Made by a program: the position numbers and the translations under genes
Shown here: one piece after another, positions 28,623-38,244 of the stretch
Numbering within the stretch: the first letter of the stretch is position 1
Layout: every line of letters starts with the position of its first letter
Notes under the pieces: model-generated
The model's input: the letters and a program-made list of their open reading frames with translations, nothing else
Database searches by the model: none
Told to the model about the DNA's origin: nothing
Assembly (NCBI GenBank): GCA_025352685.1
Contig: JANXSN010000095.1
Span: 1-64,000 of the forward strand
Length of the DNA stretch: 64,000 nt
From: Sphingomonadales bacterium
GTDB lineage: Bacteria > Pseudomonadota > Alphaproteobacteria > Sphingomonadales > Sphingomonadaceae
Reading direction: 5' to 3'

Positions 28623-31600
28623 TTATTCCGCCGCCAACAAATCTTGTGCCCCGACCAGATCGACCGACACCAGACGGCTGATGCCCTTTTCGACCATCGT
28701 GACGCCGTACAACCGATGCATCCGCGCCATCGTGACGGCGTTGTGGGTCACGATAAGGTAGCGCGTGTCGGTCGTCCGGGTCATCAAGTCGAGCAAGTCG
28801 CAGAATCGTTCGACGTTGGCATCGTCGAGCGGCGCATCAACTTCATCGAGGACGCACAACGGCGCAGGATTGGTTAAAAACAGCGCGAAGATCAGTGCGA
28901 CGGCAGTCAGTGCCTGCTCGCCGCCCGACAACAGCGTAAGACTGGTCAGTTTCTTGCCCGGCGGTTGTGCCATGATCTCGAGGCCGGCATCAAGAGGATC
29001 GTCACTGTCGATCATCTCCAGATGCGCTTCGCCCCCGCTGAACAAGTTACAAAACAGGTTACGGAAGTGATTGTCGACTGCGTCGAAGGCGGCCCGTAAC
29101 TTGAGTCGACCCTCGCGGTTTAAACTTCCGATCGAACCTCGTAGGCGATGCGTGGCTTCGGTAAGTTCAGCCATCTCGGTGGCATTATGGTCGCGCGAAG
29201 AATCCAACGCTGCGAGCTCTTGTTCAGCGACTAGATTGACCGGACCGAGCCGTTCGCGTTCGCTGGTCAACGTTTCCAGGCGTTTGGATTCCGTCGTCGT
29301 GTCCTCGACCGCCTTTGCGTCGAACCCTAGTCTCTCTGGAAGGACCGGTGGGAGACATTCGAAACGCTCGCCCGACACCCGGCCCAATTCGACGCGACGC
29401 AATTCCTGATTTTCAGCGCGAGCGATCGCTCCGGCGCGTTCTTCGCGGGCGGCAGACAGAGCTTCGCCGACGCGTGTGGCCTCGGCCTCGCGCTCTCGCA
29501 GGACATCCTCGGCTGCGCGTTCGGCCATGAGCGCGGTTTCACCGAGCGCGGCTGCGTCCTCCGATACGGCGATCGCCCTCCGCATCGCACGGACCGCAGC
29601 GTCGGGGGCGTCCGCCAGCGCCTCAGCTTCGGCCTCGAGGGCCGCCGTCCGGCGGGCCATGTCTTCGACGCGCTTGGAGGCCTTGCCGCTGCGGGTACGC
29701 CAACTTTCTGCTTCGAGTACTGCTGCTGCTTTACGGGCGCGATCGGCTTCGAGCGCCGCCTCGAGCGCGGCGAGCTGTGAACGGGCAGCAATGACGCTGT
29801 CTCGTGCTGTTCGGGCCGCTGCTTCGAGCCGGGTTAGCTGCAAATTTTGATCGTCGGCGGGTAGCGCAGCGTGCCGTGCCTCGGCATCGGCGAGCTCGGC
29901 TTGCGACGCGAGGAGATCGGCATCAAGACTGGTGATCCTGTCGGCGCTTTGCACGAGCGCAGCGCGGGCGCGCTCGACGGCGGCTGCCGCCCTGTCGACA
30001 TCCCGCAGCGTAACACGAAGCGCAGCATCGCTAGCGTCGCGCGACGCGCGGCCGCTGGACAGCGCTTGAGCTGCATTATCTAGAGTAGCGCGACGGGTGT
30101 CTACAGCCGCGCCAGCAGCTTCTGCGACGGTTCGGGCAACGGGCAGGGCGGCGTCGATTTCAGTCAAACGATTGCGACGGATAAGACGTTCGGCATCGGC
30201 AGCGCCGGTTCCCTCGCTCACGAATCCATCCCAACGACGGAGCTTGCCCCCTCGGGTGACGAGCCGCTGTCCGACCGCAAGCGTGGGGCCGTCATCGTTT
30301 TCGACTACCACGATCTGAGCCAGACGACGTGCCAGTTCGACTGGCGCGGTGACGTGGTCGGAAAGCGCTGACCCGGGTGGCAATTGCGGATCCGTTGTTT
30401 GAATTTCTGCTCCCGCCCAGCGGCGAGAGGCGGTTGAAGTGCGACCCACGTCGGCGACCAGGTCGTCAGCAAGCGCAGCGGCCAAGGCCGCCTCATACCC
30501 GCGCGTCGCGCTGACCAGACCTAGCACGCCCTTGGCCTCGCGGGCGGGCATAAGCGCGCGAGACTCGCTTACGAACGCAGCCAGAACCGCGGCGGTTTCA
30601 GACTTTGCGCTTTGGGCAGCGGCAAGCCCTGCTGCCGCGGCTTCGCGCCCGCCTTCTGCTGCATCGAGAACGGCGATGGCTTCGGCAAGCTCGCTTTCAG
30701 CGTCCGCCATTCTGGCACGGACGGAGGCCTCATTGGCTTCCACCCGAGCTATCGAGATGAGCGCGGTTCGCTCAGAAAGGACCAGTGCCCGTTCACGGTC
30801 TACGCGGTCAACTTGTCCGCGCGCCGCGGCAACTGCGGCATCTGCAACGCGCCGCTCGGCTCCGCGCTCGGCTGCCTGCACAGTTGCCTTGGCGAGGGCC
30901 AAGTCGGCCTCGCCCGCAGCCGTCTCTGTGTTGACGACCTGAGCTGCGCATTCGGCCCGTCGCTTGTCGGCAGAAGCAATGCGCCCGACCAGTGCTTCTC
31001 TCTCGTCGGCCAGCCGAGCCAGGGCTTCTCCTGCGTCGCGGGCGAGGTCGCCTTCGCGATCGCGGTCGGCGGCGAGGCGGTCGCGTTCGACCGATAGCGC
31101 CGCGATCCGCGTTTCGATCGCGCGCAGCTCGCCCTCGGCGGCAGCTAGCGCGTGGCGTGCGTCCGAAGTCTCGTCGCGGGCCGCCTGCGCTGCACCACGC
31201 AGGGCGGCCAGCCTTTCGGCCGCATTGCGGCAGAGGGCGGCAGACACTCGCTGCGCTTCGGCAGCGGCGGTCACGCTATTTTCTGCAATCGTGGCTGACA
31301 TGCGTGCTGCCTGTGCTGCAGCAGCAGCATCGCGCCAGCGAGCAAAGATCAGCCGCCCTTCGGAAATTCTGATCGCGTCCGACACCTTGCGGTATCGTTC
31401 CGCCGACCGAGCCTGCCGCCGTAAGACGCTGGAACGAGCTTCCATCTCGGCGACGAGCTCGGCCACGCGAGCCAGGTTCGCTTCCGTCGCTTTCAGCCGG
31501 ATTTCCGCTTCGCGGCGCCGCACGTGCAGTCCGGAAATACCGGCTGCCTCTTCCAGCATCGCGCGGCGTTCGGTCGGTTTGGCGGCGATGATCGCGCCGA

Positions 31601-32015
31601 TCTTGCCTTGGCTTACGAGTGCGGGTGAATGCGCACCGGTGGCCGCATCGGCGAAGAGAAGCTGCGCGTCGCGCGCGCGCGCGTCACGGCCGTTGATCCG
31701 ATATGCCGACCCCGCGCCGCGCTCGATCCGGCGCGTTACCTCAACTTCATTGTCGTCGCGCTCCGCAAGGATCGATACCTCTGCGAACTGGCGCTGCGGA
31801 CGGGTCGCGGTTCCGGCAAAGATCACGTCGTCCATGCCGGCCCCACGCAGCGACTTTGGCGAACCTTCGCCCATCGCCCATCGGATAGCCTCGAGCAGGT
31901 TGGATTTGCCGCAGCCATTAGGGCCAACTACGCCCGTGAGCCCAGTCATGATCTGCAACTCTACTGGATCGACGAAAGACTTGAACCCGGTAAGTTTGAC
32001 CCGCGCGATCTTCAT
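28623..32015 (-). CDS. smc: Chromosome segregation protein SMC
   Basis: Bacterial condensin ATPase (1130 residues). The N-terminal head has Walker A GPNGCGKSNLLEAIRWAMGE at about 32-51. A long coiled coil follows, very rich in Ala, Arg and Glu. The hinge is near residues 490-620 around VLGLVSATRGYEAALAAAL, then a return coiled coil. The C-terminal head has the signature TLLSGGEQALTAVAL and Walker B CVLDEVDAPLDDANV. The length is normal. It is the last gene in a tight minus-strand operon after dciA and two thioredoxin-fold genes, with seven bases between it and the preceding stop. Confidence 0.97.
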   Translation of the reverse strand: MKIARVKLTGFKSFVDPVELQIMTGLTGVVGPNGCGKSNLLEAIRWAMGEGSPKSLRGAGMDDVIFAGTATRPQRQFAEVSILAERDDNEVEVTRRIERGAGSAYRINGRDARARDAQLLFADAATGAHSPALVSQGKIGAIIAAKPTERRAMLEEAAGISGLHVRRREAEIRLKATEANLARVAELVAEMEARSSVLRRQARSAERYRKVSDAIRISEGRLIFARWRDAAAAAQAARMSATIAENSVTAAAEAQRVSAALCRNAAERLAALRGAAQAARDETSDARHALAAAEGELRAIETRIAALSVERDRLAADRDREGDLARDAGEALARLADEREALVGRIASADKRRAECAAQVVNTETAAGEADLALAKATVQAAERGAERRVADAAVAAARGQVDRVDRERALVLSERTALISIARVEANEASVRARMADAESELAEAIAVLDAAEGGREAAAAGLAAAQSAKSETAAVLAAFVSESRALMPAREAKGVLGLVSATRGYEAALAAALADDLVADVGRTSTASRRWAGAEIQTTDPQLPPGSALSDHVTAPVELARRLAQIVVVENDDGPTLAVGQRLVTRGGKLRRWDGFVSEGTGAADAERLIRRNRLTEIDAALPVARTVAEAAGAAVDTRRATLDNAAQALSSGRASRDASDAALRVTLRDVDRAAAAVERARAALVQSADRITSLDADLLASQAELADAEARHAALPADDQNLQLTRLEAAARTARDSVIAARSQLAALEAALEADRARKAAAVLEAESWRTRSGKASKRVEDMARRTAALEAEAEALADAPDAAVRAMRRAIAVSEDAAALGETALMAERAAEDVLREREAEATRVGEALSAAREERAGAIARAENQELRRVELGRVSGERFECLPPVLPERLGFDAKAVEDTTTESKRLETLTSERERLGPVNLVAEQELAALDSSRDHNATEMAELTEATHRLRGSIGSLNREGRLKLRAAFDAVDNHFRNLFCNLFSGGEAHLEMIDSDDPLDAGLEIMAQPPGKKLTSLTLLSGGEQALTAVALIFALFLTNPAPLCVLDEVDAPLDDANVERFCDLLDLMTRTTDTRYLIVTHNAVTMARMHRLYGVTMVEKGISRLVSVDLVGAQDLLAAE

Positions 32016-32022
32016 TTACGCG

Positions 32023-32760
32023 TCAGGCACCTGCCGCTCGAAGTTCAGGCTCCAGTTCCTTCCAGCCAGCGACATTGGGGACAACATTTCCGTTAATAAG
32101 GAAGGTCGGTGTGCCCGGAATATTATATTTCGTGTTGGCATCGTCGCGGACCTTGAGCAGTTTCTCCGGCTTTTTCGGATCGGTCAGGCATTGCGCGATT
32201 GTGTCTTTGGGCACGCCCCGCATTGCGACCAGCTGATCGAGCCCGCTTGCTGTCGCAAGAGCGCTGGTCTGAGCCGCGACAGGCAACGCCTGGAGTCGCT
32301 GTTGCTCGGCTGGTGGAAGCGCAATGAGTTTGCCCAACCAGTCCTGCTGTTGCTTGTAGGTGGCCTCGATGATCGGAAAGAACGGCTCAGGGCCCCCGCA
32401 CTGGACGAGCATCGTCGCCATTAAATCCTGGCCGTGGAGCAGATAGCTTCGAAATTCGTAGCTCACTTTGCCGCTCGCAACATATTTCGACTTCAGCGCT
32501 TCCGACGACTCCTGCGAGAAAGCCGCGCAATGCGGACACGTGAGGGATGCATATTCGATCAGCTTGATCGGGGCATTCGGATTCCCCATGCGGTAGCCGC
32601 CTTCGGGGGTCGCAACGACTGTGGTCATCCAGTCGGTTCCGGCAGGTGGCGCGACCGCGGCCACGGGAGCCGAAATCGCGGTCGCATTATTGGCCGACGT
32701 CGGGTTGCACGCACCCAGCGCTGTCAGCGCGATCCCGGCAATCATCATTCGCTTCATCAT
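32023..32760 (-). CDS. DsbA-like thioredoxin-fold lipoprotein
   Basis: An exported thiol-disulfide protein (245 residues). The signal peptide ends in LTALGAC, a lipobox, so it is probably lipid-anchored. The thioredoxin fold has active site CPHC in EYASLTCPHCAAFSQE near residue 74, the inserted helical region of DsbA-type proteins, and the cis-Pro loop GTPTFLINGN. The start was set at the ATG seven bases after GGGAG. An ATG two codons earlier overlaps the previous stop (ATGA), and either could be used. It is a paralogue of the gene just upstream in the operon. Confidence 0.88.
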   Translation of the reverse strand: MMKRMMIAGIALTALGACNPTSANNATAISAPVAAVAPPAGTDWMTTVVATPEGGYRMGNPNAPIKLIEYASLTCPHCAAFSQESSEALKSKYVASGKVSYEFRSYLLHGQDLMATMLVQCGGPEPFFPIIEATYKQQQDWLGKLIALPPAEQQRLQALPVAAQTSALATASGLDQLVAMRGVPKDTIAQCLTDPKKPEKLLKVRDDANTKYNIPGTPTFLINGNVVPNVAGWKELEPELRAAGA

Positions 32761-32762
32761 TG

Positions 32763-33434
32763 TCATGCTCCCTTGGGCTTCAGTTTCAGAGCGTCGCGGA
32801 GCCGGGGTTCGATTCCCTCCCAGGTGTTCGCATCGATCGCATTTCCGTTGATGAAAAATGCGGGCGTTCCTGAAATCTTGCGTGTGTTCCAGGCATCGTT
32901 GGTCATGGCGATTATGGGTGTTTGCGCTGCCCTGCTTGCAAAACACGCGTTGAGGACGGCCGGCGCGACGCCTCGTCGGGCCATCAGCGTTGTCAGCCCC
33001 GTCGTCTGCGACAGCGCTTTCATACCGGCAACCGGGTCTTTTGCGGTCGGTGTCGGGTTGAAGTCGGCGGCTTTGCGAAACAAGCCGGCTTGCGCCGCGA
33101 ACACCGCTTCGTGATTGCCAGGGAAGCTCTTCGCTGGGCCACAGCGCGTTGCAATGGCAGCGGCGAGATCAAGCGGGTCGCGAACGGCGTTGCGGATTTC
33201 GAATGCGACGAGCCCGCGAGCGACATAATCACGCATCAACGCGGGCGTTCCCTCTGCGGCAAAGTGCCCGCAATGAGGGCATGTGTACGACATGAATTCA
33301 ACCAGCCGCACCTTTGCGGCTGGATTGCCGATCACATATGATCCGGCTGGCGTGCGCGACACCGACTTCGTCCACTCGATCGGTTTGCCCGCTCCAAGTG
33401 AAAGAAGCGCAAGCAGGGTCAACAGCAATCGCAT
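32763..33434 (-). CDS. DsbA-like thioredoxin-fold periplasmic protein
   Basis: The second exported thiol oxidoreductase-like protein of the operon (223 residues). The signal peptide MRLLLTLLALLSLGAG is followed by EFMSYTCPHCGHFAAEG with the CPHC site near residue 53, a helical insertion, and the cis-Pro loop GTPAFFINGNAID near residue 195. Unlike its downstream paralogue it shows no lipobox, so it should be soluble in the periplasm. The start overlaps the dciA stop by one base (TGATG). Members of this group transfer disulfides to secreted proteins; the direction (oxidase or reductase) cannot be read from sequence. Confidence 0.88.
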   Translation of the reverse strand: MRLLLTLLALLSLGAGKPIEWTKSVSRTPAGSYVIGNPAAKVRLVEFMSYTCPHCGHFAAEGTPALMRDYVARGLVAFEIRNAVRDPLDLAAAIATRCGPAKSFPGNHEAVFAAQAGLFRKAADFNPTPTAKDPVAGMKALSQTTGLTTLMARRGVAPAVLNACFASRAAQTPIIAMTNDAWNTRKISGTPAFFINGNAIDANTWEGIEPRLRDALKLKPKGA

Positions 33435-33952
33435 CAGCTTATCTTTCCGAGAACGGGAACGTCGCGTGCGGCGGCGATGCCGCGCGCGAGTGATTCGAGG
33501 ACAGTTTTCAGTTCGGGGTCGGCGATCGTTCGAAGCGACTCGCCGAGATCGGTGGGGATTGGCACTGACGGCTGCGGTCCCGCGCGCCGCGGGCGGGCAG
33601 GCAATGTGCCTTGACGGATAACGACTTTGACAACTGCGGCATAACCAAAAAAGCGATTGACCCGCTCAATGATGGTCGGCGACACGTGCTGCATCATGGG
33701 CGCGTGGGCACCCGACGCAACCACGGTCAGGACGCCTTCTTCACGTTTGCCATGCGGAAATCGGATCGATTCCGGGGCGGATGCGTGCGCATAGCGCTCG
33801 CCCACGATTTCCGACCAACGACTGACCACCGAGGATTGCACGAACCCGAATCGCCGGAACGCCGCACGACCGACATCGGGTACGATGTCGGCGACTGCGC
33901 GTGCCCGATTGGCGCGCACAGGTTCGGATTTGGGGATGGGGTGTTTCGCCAT
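33434..33952 (-). CDS. dciA: DciA-like DUF721 protein (helicase loader)
   Basis: A 172-residue protein with the DUF721 domain at about residues 20-115: FRRFGFVQSSVVSRWSEIVGERYAHASAPESIRF, described here in two parts as a helix then the WxxIVG motif, and LTVVASGAHAPMMQHVSPTI. DciA is the ancestral loader of the replicative helicase DnaB in bacteria that lack DnaC. The start was chosen at the ATG giving MAKHPIPKSEP; a longer start would overlap the mutY promoter region. It heads the dciA-dsb-dsb-smc operon and is divergent from mutY by 27 bases. Confidence 0.82.
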   Translation of the reverse strand: MAKHPIPKSEPVRANRARAVADIVPDVGRAAFRRFGFVQSSVVSRWSEIVGERYAHASAPESIRFPHGKREEGVLTVVASGAHAPMMQHVSPTIIERVNRFFGYAAVVKVVIRQGTLPARPRRAGPQPSVPIPTDLGESLRTIADPELKTVLESLARGIAAARDVPVLGKIS

Positions 33953-33979
33953 TTCGGTCGTCCATGCCACAAGCAAACC

Positions 33980-35071
33980 GTGTCCGTCGATATCTCTTGC
34001 ATTGCTGGGTCTTTGTTGTCCTGGTACGACCTCAATGCGCGCGTCTTACCATGGCGAAATAGGCCCGGAGCACCACTGCCCGATCTCTATCGAGTGTGGC
34101 TGTCGGAAATCATGTTGCAGCAAACGACCGTCGCAACGGTCAGAGCCTATTTCGAACGGTTCACGGCGCGTTGGCCGACAGTGGCGGCGTTAGCGGCGGC
34201 AGACGAAGCTGACGTCATGGCGGCCTGGGCAGGCCTTGGATATTATTCGCGCGCCCGCAATCTGTTAGCGTGCGCGCGCATTCTGGCTGCACAGGGTTTT
34301 CCTGAGGGAGAGGAAGGGCTGCGCTTACTCCCGGGGGTCGGTCGCTACACGGCCGCTGCAATCGCTGCGATTGCGCTCGGACAACGCGCCGTCGTCGTGG
34401 ATGGCAATGTGGAACGTGTCGTGGCGCGTATTTTCGCGGTCGAAATCCCGTTGCCAGTTGCGAAGCCCCAATTGCGGCGCTTGGCTGAGACCATTACCCC
34501 TGACACGCGCTGCGGAGACTTTGCGCAGGCGATGATGGATTTGGGAGCCACAGTGTGCATCCCGCGAAATCCTCGGTGCGGGCAATGTCCGCTTACCGAT
34601 TGTTGTGCCGCTTATGCGCGGGGCGATCCCGCGCGCTATCCGCAAAAGGTCGCAATGGCGGCGAAGCCGGAGCGTCAGGCGACGGCCTGGTGGATTGAGC
34701 GGGAAAGCCAAGTGCTATTGATGAAGCACCCGCCAAATGGTTTGCTCGGGGGAATGATGGGGTTGCCCTCTACCCTCATTGCCCCCGCGCGAGGACAATC
34801 AACGGTCAGCGAAACCGACGATCGGAGGGCATTTTTCGTGCAGCTTGTCTCGGGCTCCGCCTGCGCCACGCATAGCGGAACGAACCTGGGTCAAATAACG
34901 CATGTCTTCACGCATTTCCGGCTTACCCTTGAAGTCGTGGCTACCAGTCTCAGTTCTAGTTGCGTTTTACCACTGGGCGCACAATGGTGGCCGAAAGCGA
35001 CGCTGCAGCTGGCTGGCCTGCCGACGCTTTTTGCCAAGGCGGCGGCTGTCGCGATGAGGGAGAGCGCGTGA
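33980..35071 (+). CDS. mutY: Adenine DNA glycosylase MutY
   Basis: Removes adenine mispaired with 8-oxoguanine. The 363-residue protein opens with LLSWYDLNARVLPWR, followed by the conserved LSEIMLQQTTVATV. A helix-hairpin-helix LPGVGRYTAAAIAAIA precedes the catalytic Asp in VDGNVERVVARIF. The iron-sulfur cluster cysteines are in CIPRNPRCGQCPLTDCC. The C-terminal NUDIX-like 8-oxoG reader has GLLGGMMGLPST and HVFTHFRLTLEV. The start is a GTG, because no ATG fits. The gene ends in a TGATG overlap with the next gene. Confidence 0.95.
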   Translation: MSVDISCIAGSLLSWYDLNARVLPWRNRPGAPLPDLYRVWLSEIMLQQTTVATVRAYFERFTARWPTVAALAAADEADVMAAWAGLGYYSRARNLLACARILAAQGFPEGEEGLRLLPGVGRYTAAAIAAIALGQRAVVVDGNVERVVARIFAVEIPLPVAKPQLRRLAETITPDTRCGDFAQAMMDLGATVCIPRNPRCGQCPLTDCCAAYARGDPARYPQKVAMAAKPERQATAWWIERESQVLLMKHPPNGLLGGMMGLPSTLIAPARGQSTVSETDDRRAFFVQLVSGSACATHSGTNLGQITHVFTHFRLTLEVVATSLSSSCVLPLGAQWWPKATLQLAGLPTLFAKAAAVAMRESA

Positions 35072-36366
35072 TGTTGGAGTCTGCTGGTTTCGGCCACCGT
35101 CTGGATCGACGCCAGTTTCTGGCGTCGACGGCCTTTGTCAGCGCTCTGGCTGCGTCGCCGGCTTTTGCTCTTGCCCGGTCCAATGCCGGATCGTGGGACA
35201 AGGTTCAGACGCTCCTCGACGACTATGTCGCCAATCGAAAATTACCGGGTTTAGCTGCCTCCGTTGCACGCGGAACCGATAATGCCGACCTGATGTTTGC
35301 CGGTACGCTGGGGCTCGATAGCAAGCGCGGCGTCGATGCCGACAGCCTGTACCGTGTGTATTCGATGTCGAAGCCAGTTACTGCCATGGCGGCAATGATG
35401 CTCATCGAAGACGGAAAGTTGCGTCTCGACCAGAGCGTCGGAGACTTCATACCCGGTTTTGCCAAGCCCATGGTCGCAATCGATTCAGAAAAGAGCCTTG
35501 ACGCTAGACCCGCTTCGAAACCGCTGACAATTCGGCATCTCATGACGCACTCAGGTGGGCTGGGCTATATCATAACGAGCAAGGGTGCGCTTCTCAAAGA
35601 GTATGCGCGGCTTGGTTTGATCGGCGCGGTGGTCAGTCACAAGGACCTGCCGAGCCTGCCCAAGGTCGTTCCGGCGCCTAGCCTCGAGGAGTTTGCCAAG
35701 CGGATCGGGTCGCTGCCACTGATGTATGAACCCGATACGCGCTGGAGCTACTCTGCGGGCCTCGATGTGCTTGGCTATGTGATCGAGGTCGTGAGTGGGA
35801 TGCCGTTTGAAAAGTTTCTGCGAACCCGGCTATTTGAACCCATCGACATGACGTCGAGCTTCTTTGTCGTGCCGCCGTCTGAAATGCCGCGTCTCACGAC
35901 GAATTATGGCGTTGTCGGTGGCAAGCTCTACCCGATCGATTCGGCAACGGATTCGGCATTTGCAGATTCTTCGGACCTGCCCCTCGGCGGCGGCGGGCTT
36001 GTCATGAGCCCGCGCGACTATGACCGTTTCCTGTTGATGCTGGCAGGCAAAGGCGCGATCGGGCGGACGCGCGTGATGAAGGAAAAAACCGTCACGCTCG
36101 CCATGTCAAACCTGCTTCATGCGGGCGTTTCGACCCAAGGTACGGGCATTGTCGGCCAGGGGTTCGGCGCGGGCGGCCGCGTGACGTTGAAGTCTGATCC
36201 TCTGGGGGCCGGCATCGGCACCTATGGCTGGGGCGGGGCAGCCGGCACGATTGCATGGGTCGATCCGACCAAGCGCGTCCGCGCCAGCGGATTCGTCCAG
36301 TTCATGCCGTCGGAAGCAATTCCGTTCGGCAAGGACTTCGGCAATAGCGTCTACGCCAGCCTGTGA
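35071..36366 (+). CDS. Serine beta-lactamase/esterase family protein
   Basis: A 431-residue exported penicillin-binding-protein-fold hydrolase. A twin-arginine-like signal (RRQFLASTAFVSALAASPAFA) starts at about residue 13. The SxxK active site is in VYSMSKPVTAMAAMM near residue 92. The second motif is YSAG (Tyr in SYSAGLDVLGYV) near 225, where class C enzymes have YxN. A glycine-rich GWGGAAGT segment takes the place of KTG. This points to the EstB/LpqH-type esterase and DD-peptidase group rather than a resistance enzyme. The ATG overlaps the mutY stop. Confidence 0.85.
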   Translation: MLESAGFGHRLDRRQFLASTAFVSALAASPAFALARSNAGSWDKVQTLLDDYVANRKLPGLAASVARGTDNADLMFAGTLGLDSKRGVDADSLYRVYSMSKPVTAMAAMMLIEDGKLRLDQSVGDFIPGFAKPMVAIDSEKSLDARPASKPLTIRHLMTHSGGLGYIITSKGALLKEYARLGLIGAVVSHKDLPSLPKVVPAPSLEEFAKRIGSLPLMYEPDTRWSYSAGLDVLGYVIEVVSGMPFEKFLRTRLFEPIDMTSSFFVVPPSEMPRLTTNYGVVGGKLYPIDSATDSAFADSSDLPLGGGGLVMSPRDYDRFLLMLAGKGAIGRTRVMKEKTVTLAMSNLLHAGVSTQGTGIVGQGFGAGGRVTLKSDPLGAGIGTYGWGGAAGTIAWVDPTKRVRASGFVQFMPSEAIPFGKDFGNSVYASL

Positions 36367-37226
36367 CCGGATTTACTGGTAGCCTGCTCGACCGCGTCGA
36401 TCATCTTCGAAGCGATCCTGGTGCGTTAGCCGGATTACTCAGTGACTGGCGAGCGCGGGTGTTGGTTCTCGACGAGCTGGCGCCGCAGATTTCTCACGAA
36501 GGCAGCCTTGTGTGGGGTAGTCTGGCGACGGTGGCTGCGGATGCCGAACTGGTGTTGCTGGGGGTCGCCGAAGGACGTCCGCACTTTGTCGAAATTGTCC
36601 GGCAGGACCAGCCGTCCATCATGCGTTCTCCGGCAATGTTTCGTGCGCTCGGAATGCTGACTGCAGAGGACGCCGCGACATTCGGCACCGCGTTGAGTCT
36701 GATCAGCTGGCACAACACTCATCGGTTCTGCCCCCGTTGCGGATCGACGACGACACTTTTTCGTGCCGGTTGGGGCCGTAAGTGCGATGCCTGTTCGACG
36801 GACCATTTTCCGCGAACTGACCCGGTTGTCATCATGCTCGCAGAATATGACGGGAAGGCTCTGGTTGGCCGCCAACCGCGCTTCCCCCCTGGAAATTATT
36901 CAGCGCTCGCCGGTTTTGTCGAACCCGGCGAATCGATCGAGGAAGCCGTTCGGCGCGAGATCATGGAAGAAGCGGCGGTGCCGTGCGGCGCGGTGCGCTA
37001 CGTTGCAAGTCAACCTTGGCCGTTTGGCGGTGCGCAGCTTATGATTGCATGCATTGCCGAAGCGCTCGCCGACGCAATCACAATAGATACAAAAGAACTC
37101 GAGCACGCGATGTGGGTGACCCGAAACGATGCGATCGCAGCGCTTGCCGGCGATCCGGGAGCCTCATTCAAAGCGCCACCACCGTTTGCGATCGCGCATA
37201 GTTTGTTGAGGTCTTGGGTCGGCTAA
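36363..37226 (+). CDS. nudC: NAD(H) pyrophosphatase NudC
   Basis: Hydrolyses NADH and can remove NAD caps from RNA (family knowledge). It has 287 residues. The N-terminal domain is followed by a four-Cys zinc ribbon (CPRCG near 123, then CDACS). The NUDIX box GFVEPGESIEEAVRREIMEEA sits near residues 180-200, and the downstream SQPWPFGGAQLMIAC motif is diagnostic of NudC. The start is a GTG overlapping the stop of the previous gene (GTGA), so mutY, the beta-lactamase-like gene and nudC form one operon. Its end overlaps that of pheA by four bases on the opposite strand. Confidence 0.95.
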   Translation: MTGFTGSLLDRVDHLRSDPGALAGLLSDWRARVLVLDELAPQISHEGSLVWGSLATVAADAELVLLGVAEGRPHFVEIVRQDQPSIMRSPAMFRALGMLTAEDAATFGTALSLISWHNTHRFCPRCGSTTTLFRAGWGRKCDACSTDHFPRTDPVVIMLAEYDGKALVGRQPRFPPGNYSALAGFVEPGESIEEAVRREIMEEAAVPCGAVRYVASQPWPFGGAQLMIACIAEALADAITIDTKELEHAMWVTRNDAIAALAGDPGASFKAPPPFAIAHSLLRSWVG

Positions 37227-38113
37227 CCCCGTTTACGCGTTAACGGGTAGGTGCCCAGCAACCGCACCCATTTGGAATGATAGGCTAGTTCGTCGAGCGC
37301 ACGTGCCACCGAAGGATCATCGGGATGGCCCTCAATATCAGCGAAGAATTCTGTTGCTGCAAAACGTCCGCCACGTTGATAGCTCTCGAGCTTGGTCATG
37401 TTTACCCCGTTCGTCGCGAAGCCACCCATTGCTTTGTAGAGAGCAGCGGGAATATTTTTCACTTCAAACATCAGTGTCGTCATGACGGCGTCGGGTAACG
37501 CGCTGCCGAGCGCGACCCGAGCTAGAATGACAAAACGCGTTATGTTGTCGGCGGAATCCTCGAGACCGTCGGCGAGGATGTCGAGACCATAGATCGCGGC
37601 GGCGCGTGGTGGCGCAATAGCTGCGACAGAGCGATCCCCCCCTTCGGCAACCAACGCCGCGGCGCCTGCCGTGTCCGAATAGGCTACGGGCTGAATGCCT
37701 CGGGTGCGCAACCAGTGACGGCATTGGCCCAGCGCCTGCGGGTGACTTGTAGCCTGTCGAACGTCTTCCAGCGGGCCGGAGCCCATCAGGGCATAGCAGA
37801 TTGGCAGAAAATGCTCACCGATGATCACCAACCCCGATTCCGGCAGGAGAAAATGGATGTCGGCGACGCGTCCGTGAAGCGAATTTTCGATTGGGATCAT
37901 TGCGCAATCGGCAGTCCCGTCCTTCACTGCGTCGATCGCATCTTCAAATGCGAAACAGGGCAGAGGGAGGGCGTCGGGAAAGGCTTCCTCGACCGCAATC
38001 TGTGAATTCGCGCCAGGCGCGCCCTGAAACGATACAGCGCGGTGCGGCGCAGCGGCCGCGGCTTTGGCCATGGCAGCGACGATTGGCAGAGCGGGCGCGG
38101 GATAATTCTGCAT
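37223..38113 (-). CDS. pheA: Prephenate dehydratase
   Basis: Makes phenylpyruvate for phenylalanine synthesis. It is a monofunctional enzyme of 296 residues with no chorismate mutase domain. The catalytic part opens VSFQGAPGANSQIAVEEAF, with IPIENSLHGRVADIHFLL and the DNITRFVIL (ITRF) active-site motif. The C-terminal ACT domain (about 205-285) begins MFEVKNIPAALYKAMGGFA and carries KLESYQRGG, the allosteric phenylalanine site. An internal ATG at residue 15 (MAKAAAAAPHRAVSF) is a possible alternative start. It converges on nudC. Confidence 0.95.
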   Translation of the reverse strand: MQNYPAPALPIVAAMAKAAAAAPHRAVSFQGAPGANSQIAVEEAFPDALPLPCFAFEDAIDAVKDGTADCAMIPIENSLHGRVADIHFLLPESGLVIIGEHFLPICYALMGSGPLEDVRQATSHPQALGQCRHWLRTRGIQPVAYSDTAGAAALVAEGGDRSVAAIAPPRAAAIYGLDILADGLEDSADNITRFVILARVALGSALPDAVMTTLMFEVKNIPAALYKAMGGFATNGVNMTKLESYQRGGRFAATEFFADIEGHPDDPSVARALDELAYHSKWVRLLGTYPLTRKRG

Positions 38114-38244
38114 GCTGGAACGTGCGCGTAAGGATGATGTTGCGCCGCCGCAAGCGCGCTTGCGGTTAGTGGGCGGCAGTTATAAGGGCGGCGACGCGGT
38201 CTTACCGCATCGCTTAGGCCATCTTTCAGGACATTCGGCACGAC

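Noticed and set aside
30964-32424. Long plus-strand frame opposite smc and the DsbA-like gene
   Set aside because: It is a shadow frame caused by GC-rich codon bias; the Ser/Arg/Ala-rich composition has no domain, while smc on the other strand is certain.
32803-32818. GGGGTTCGATTCCC T-arm-like string
   Set aside because: It is inside the coding sequence of a DsbA-like gene and lacks the other tRNA arms and a CCA context.
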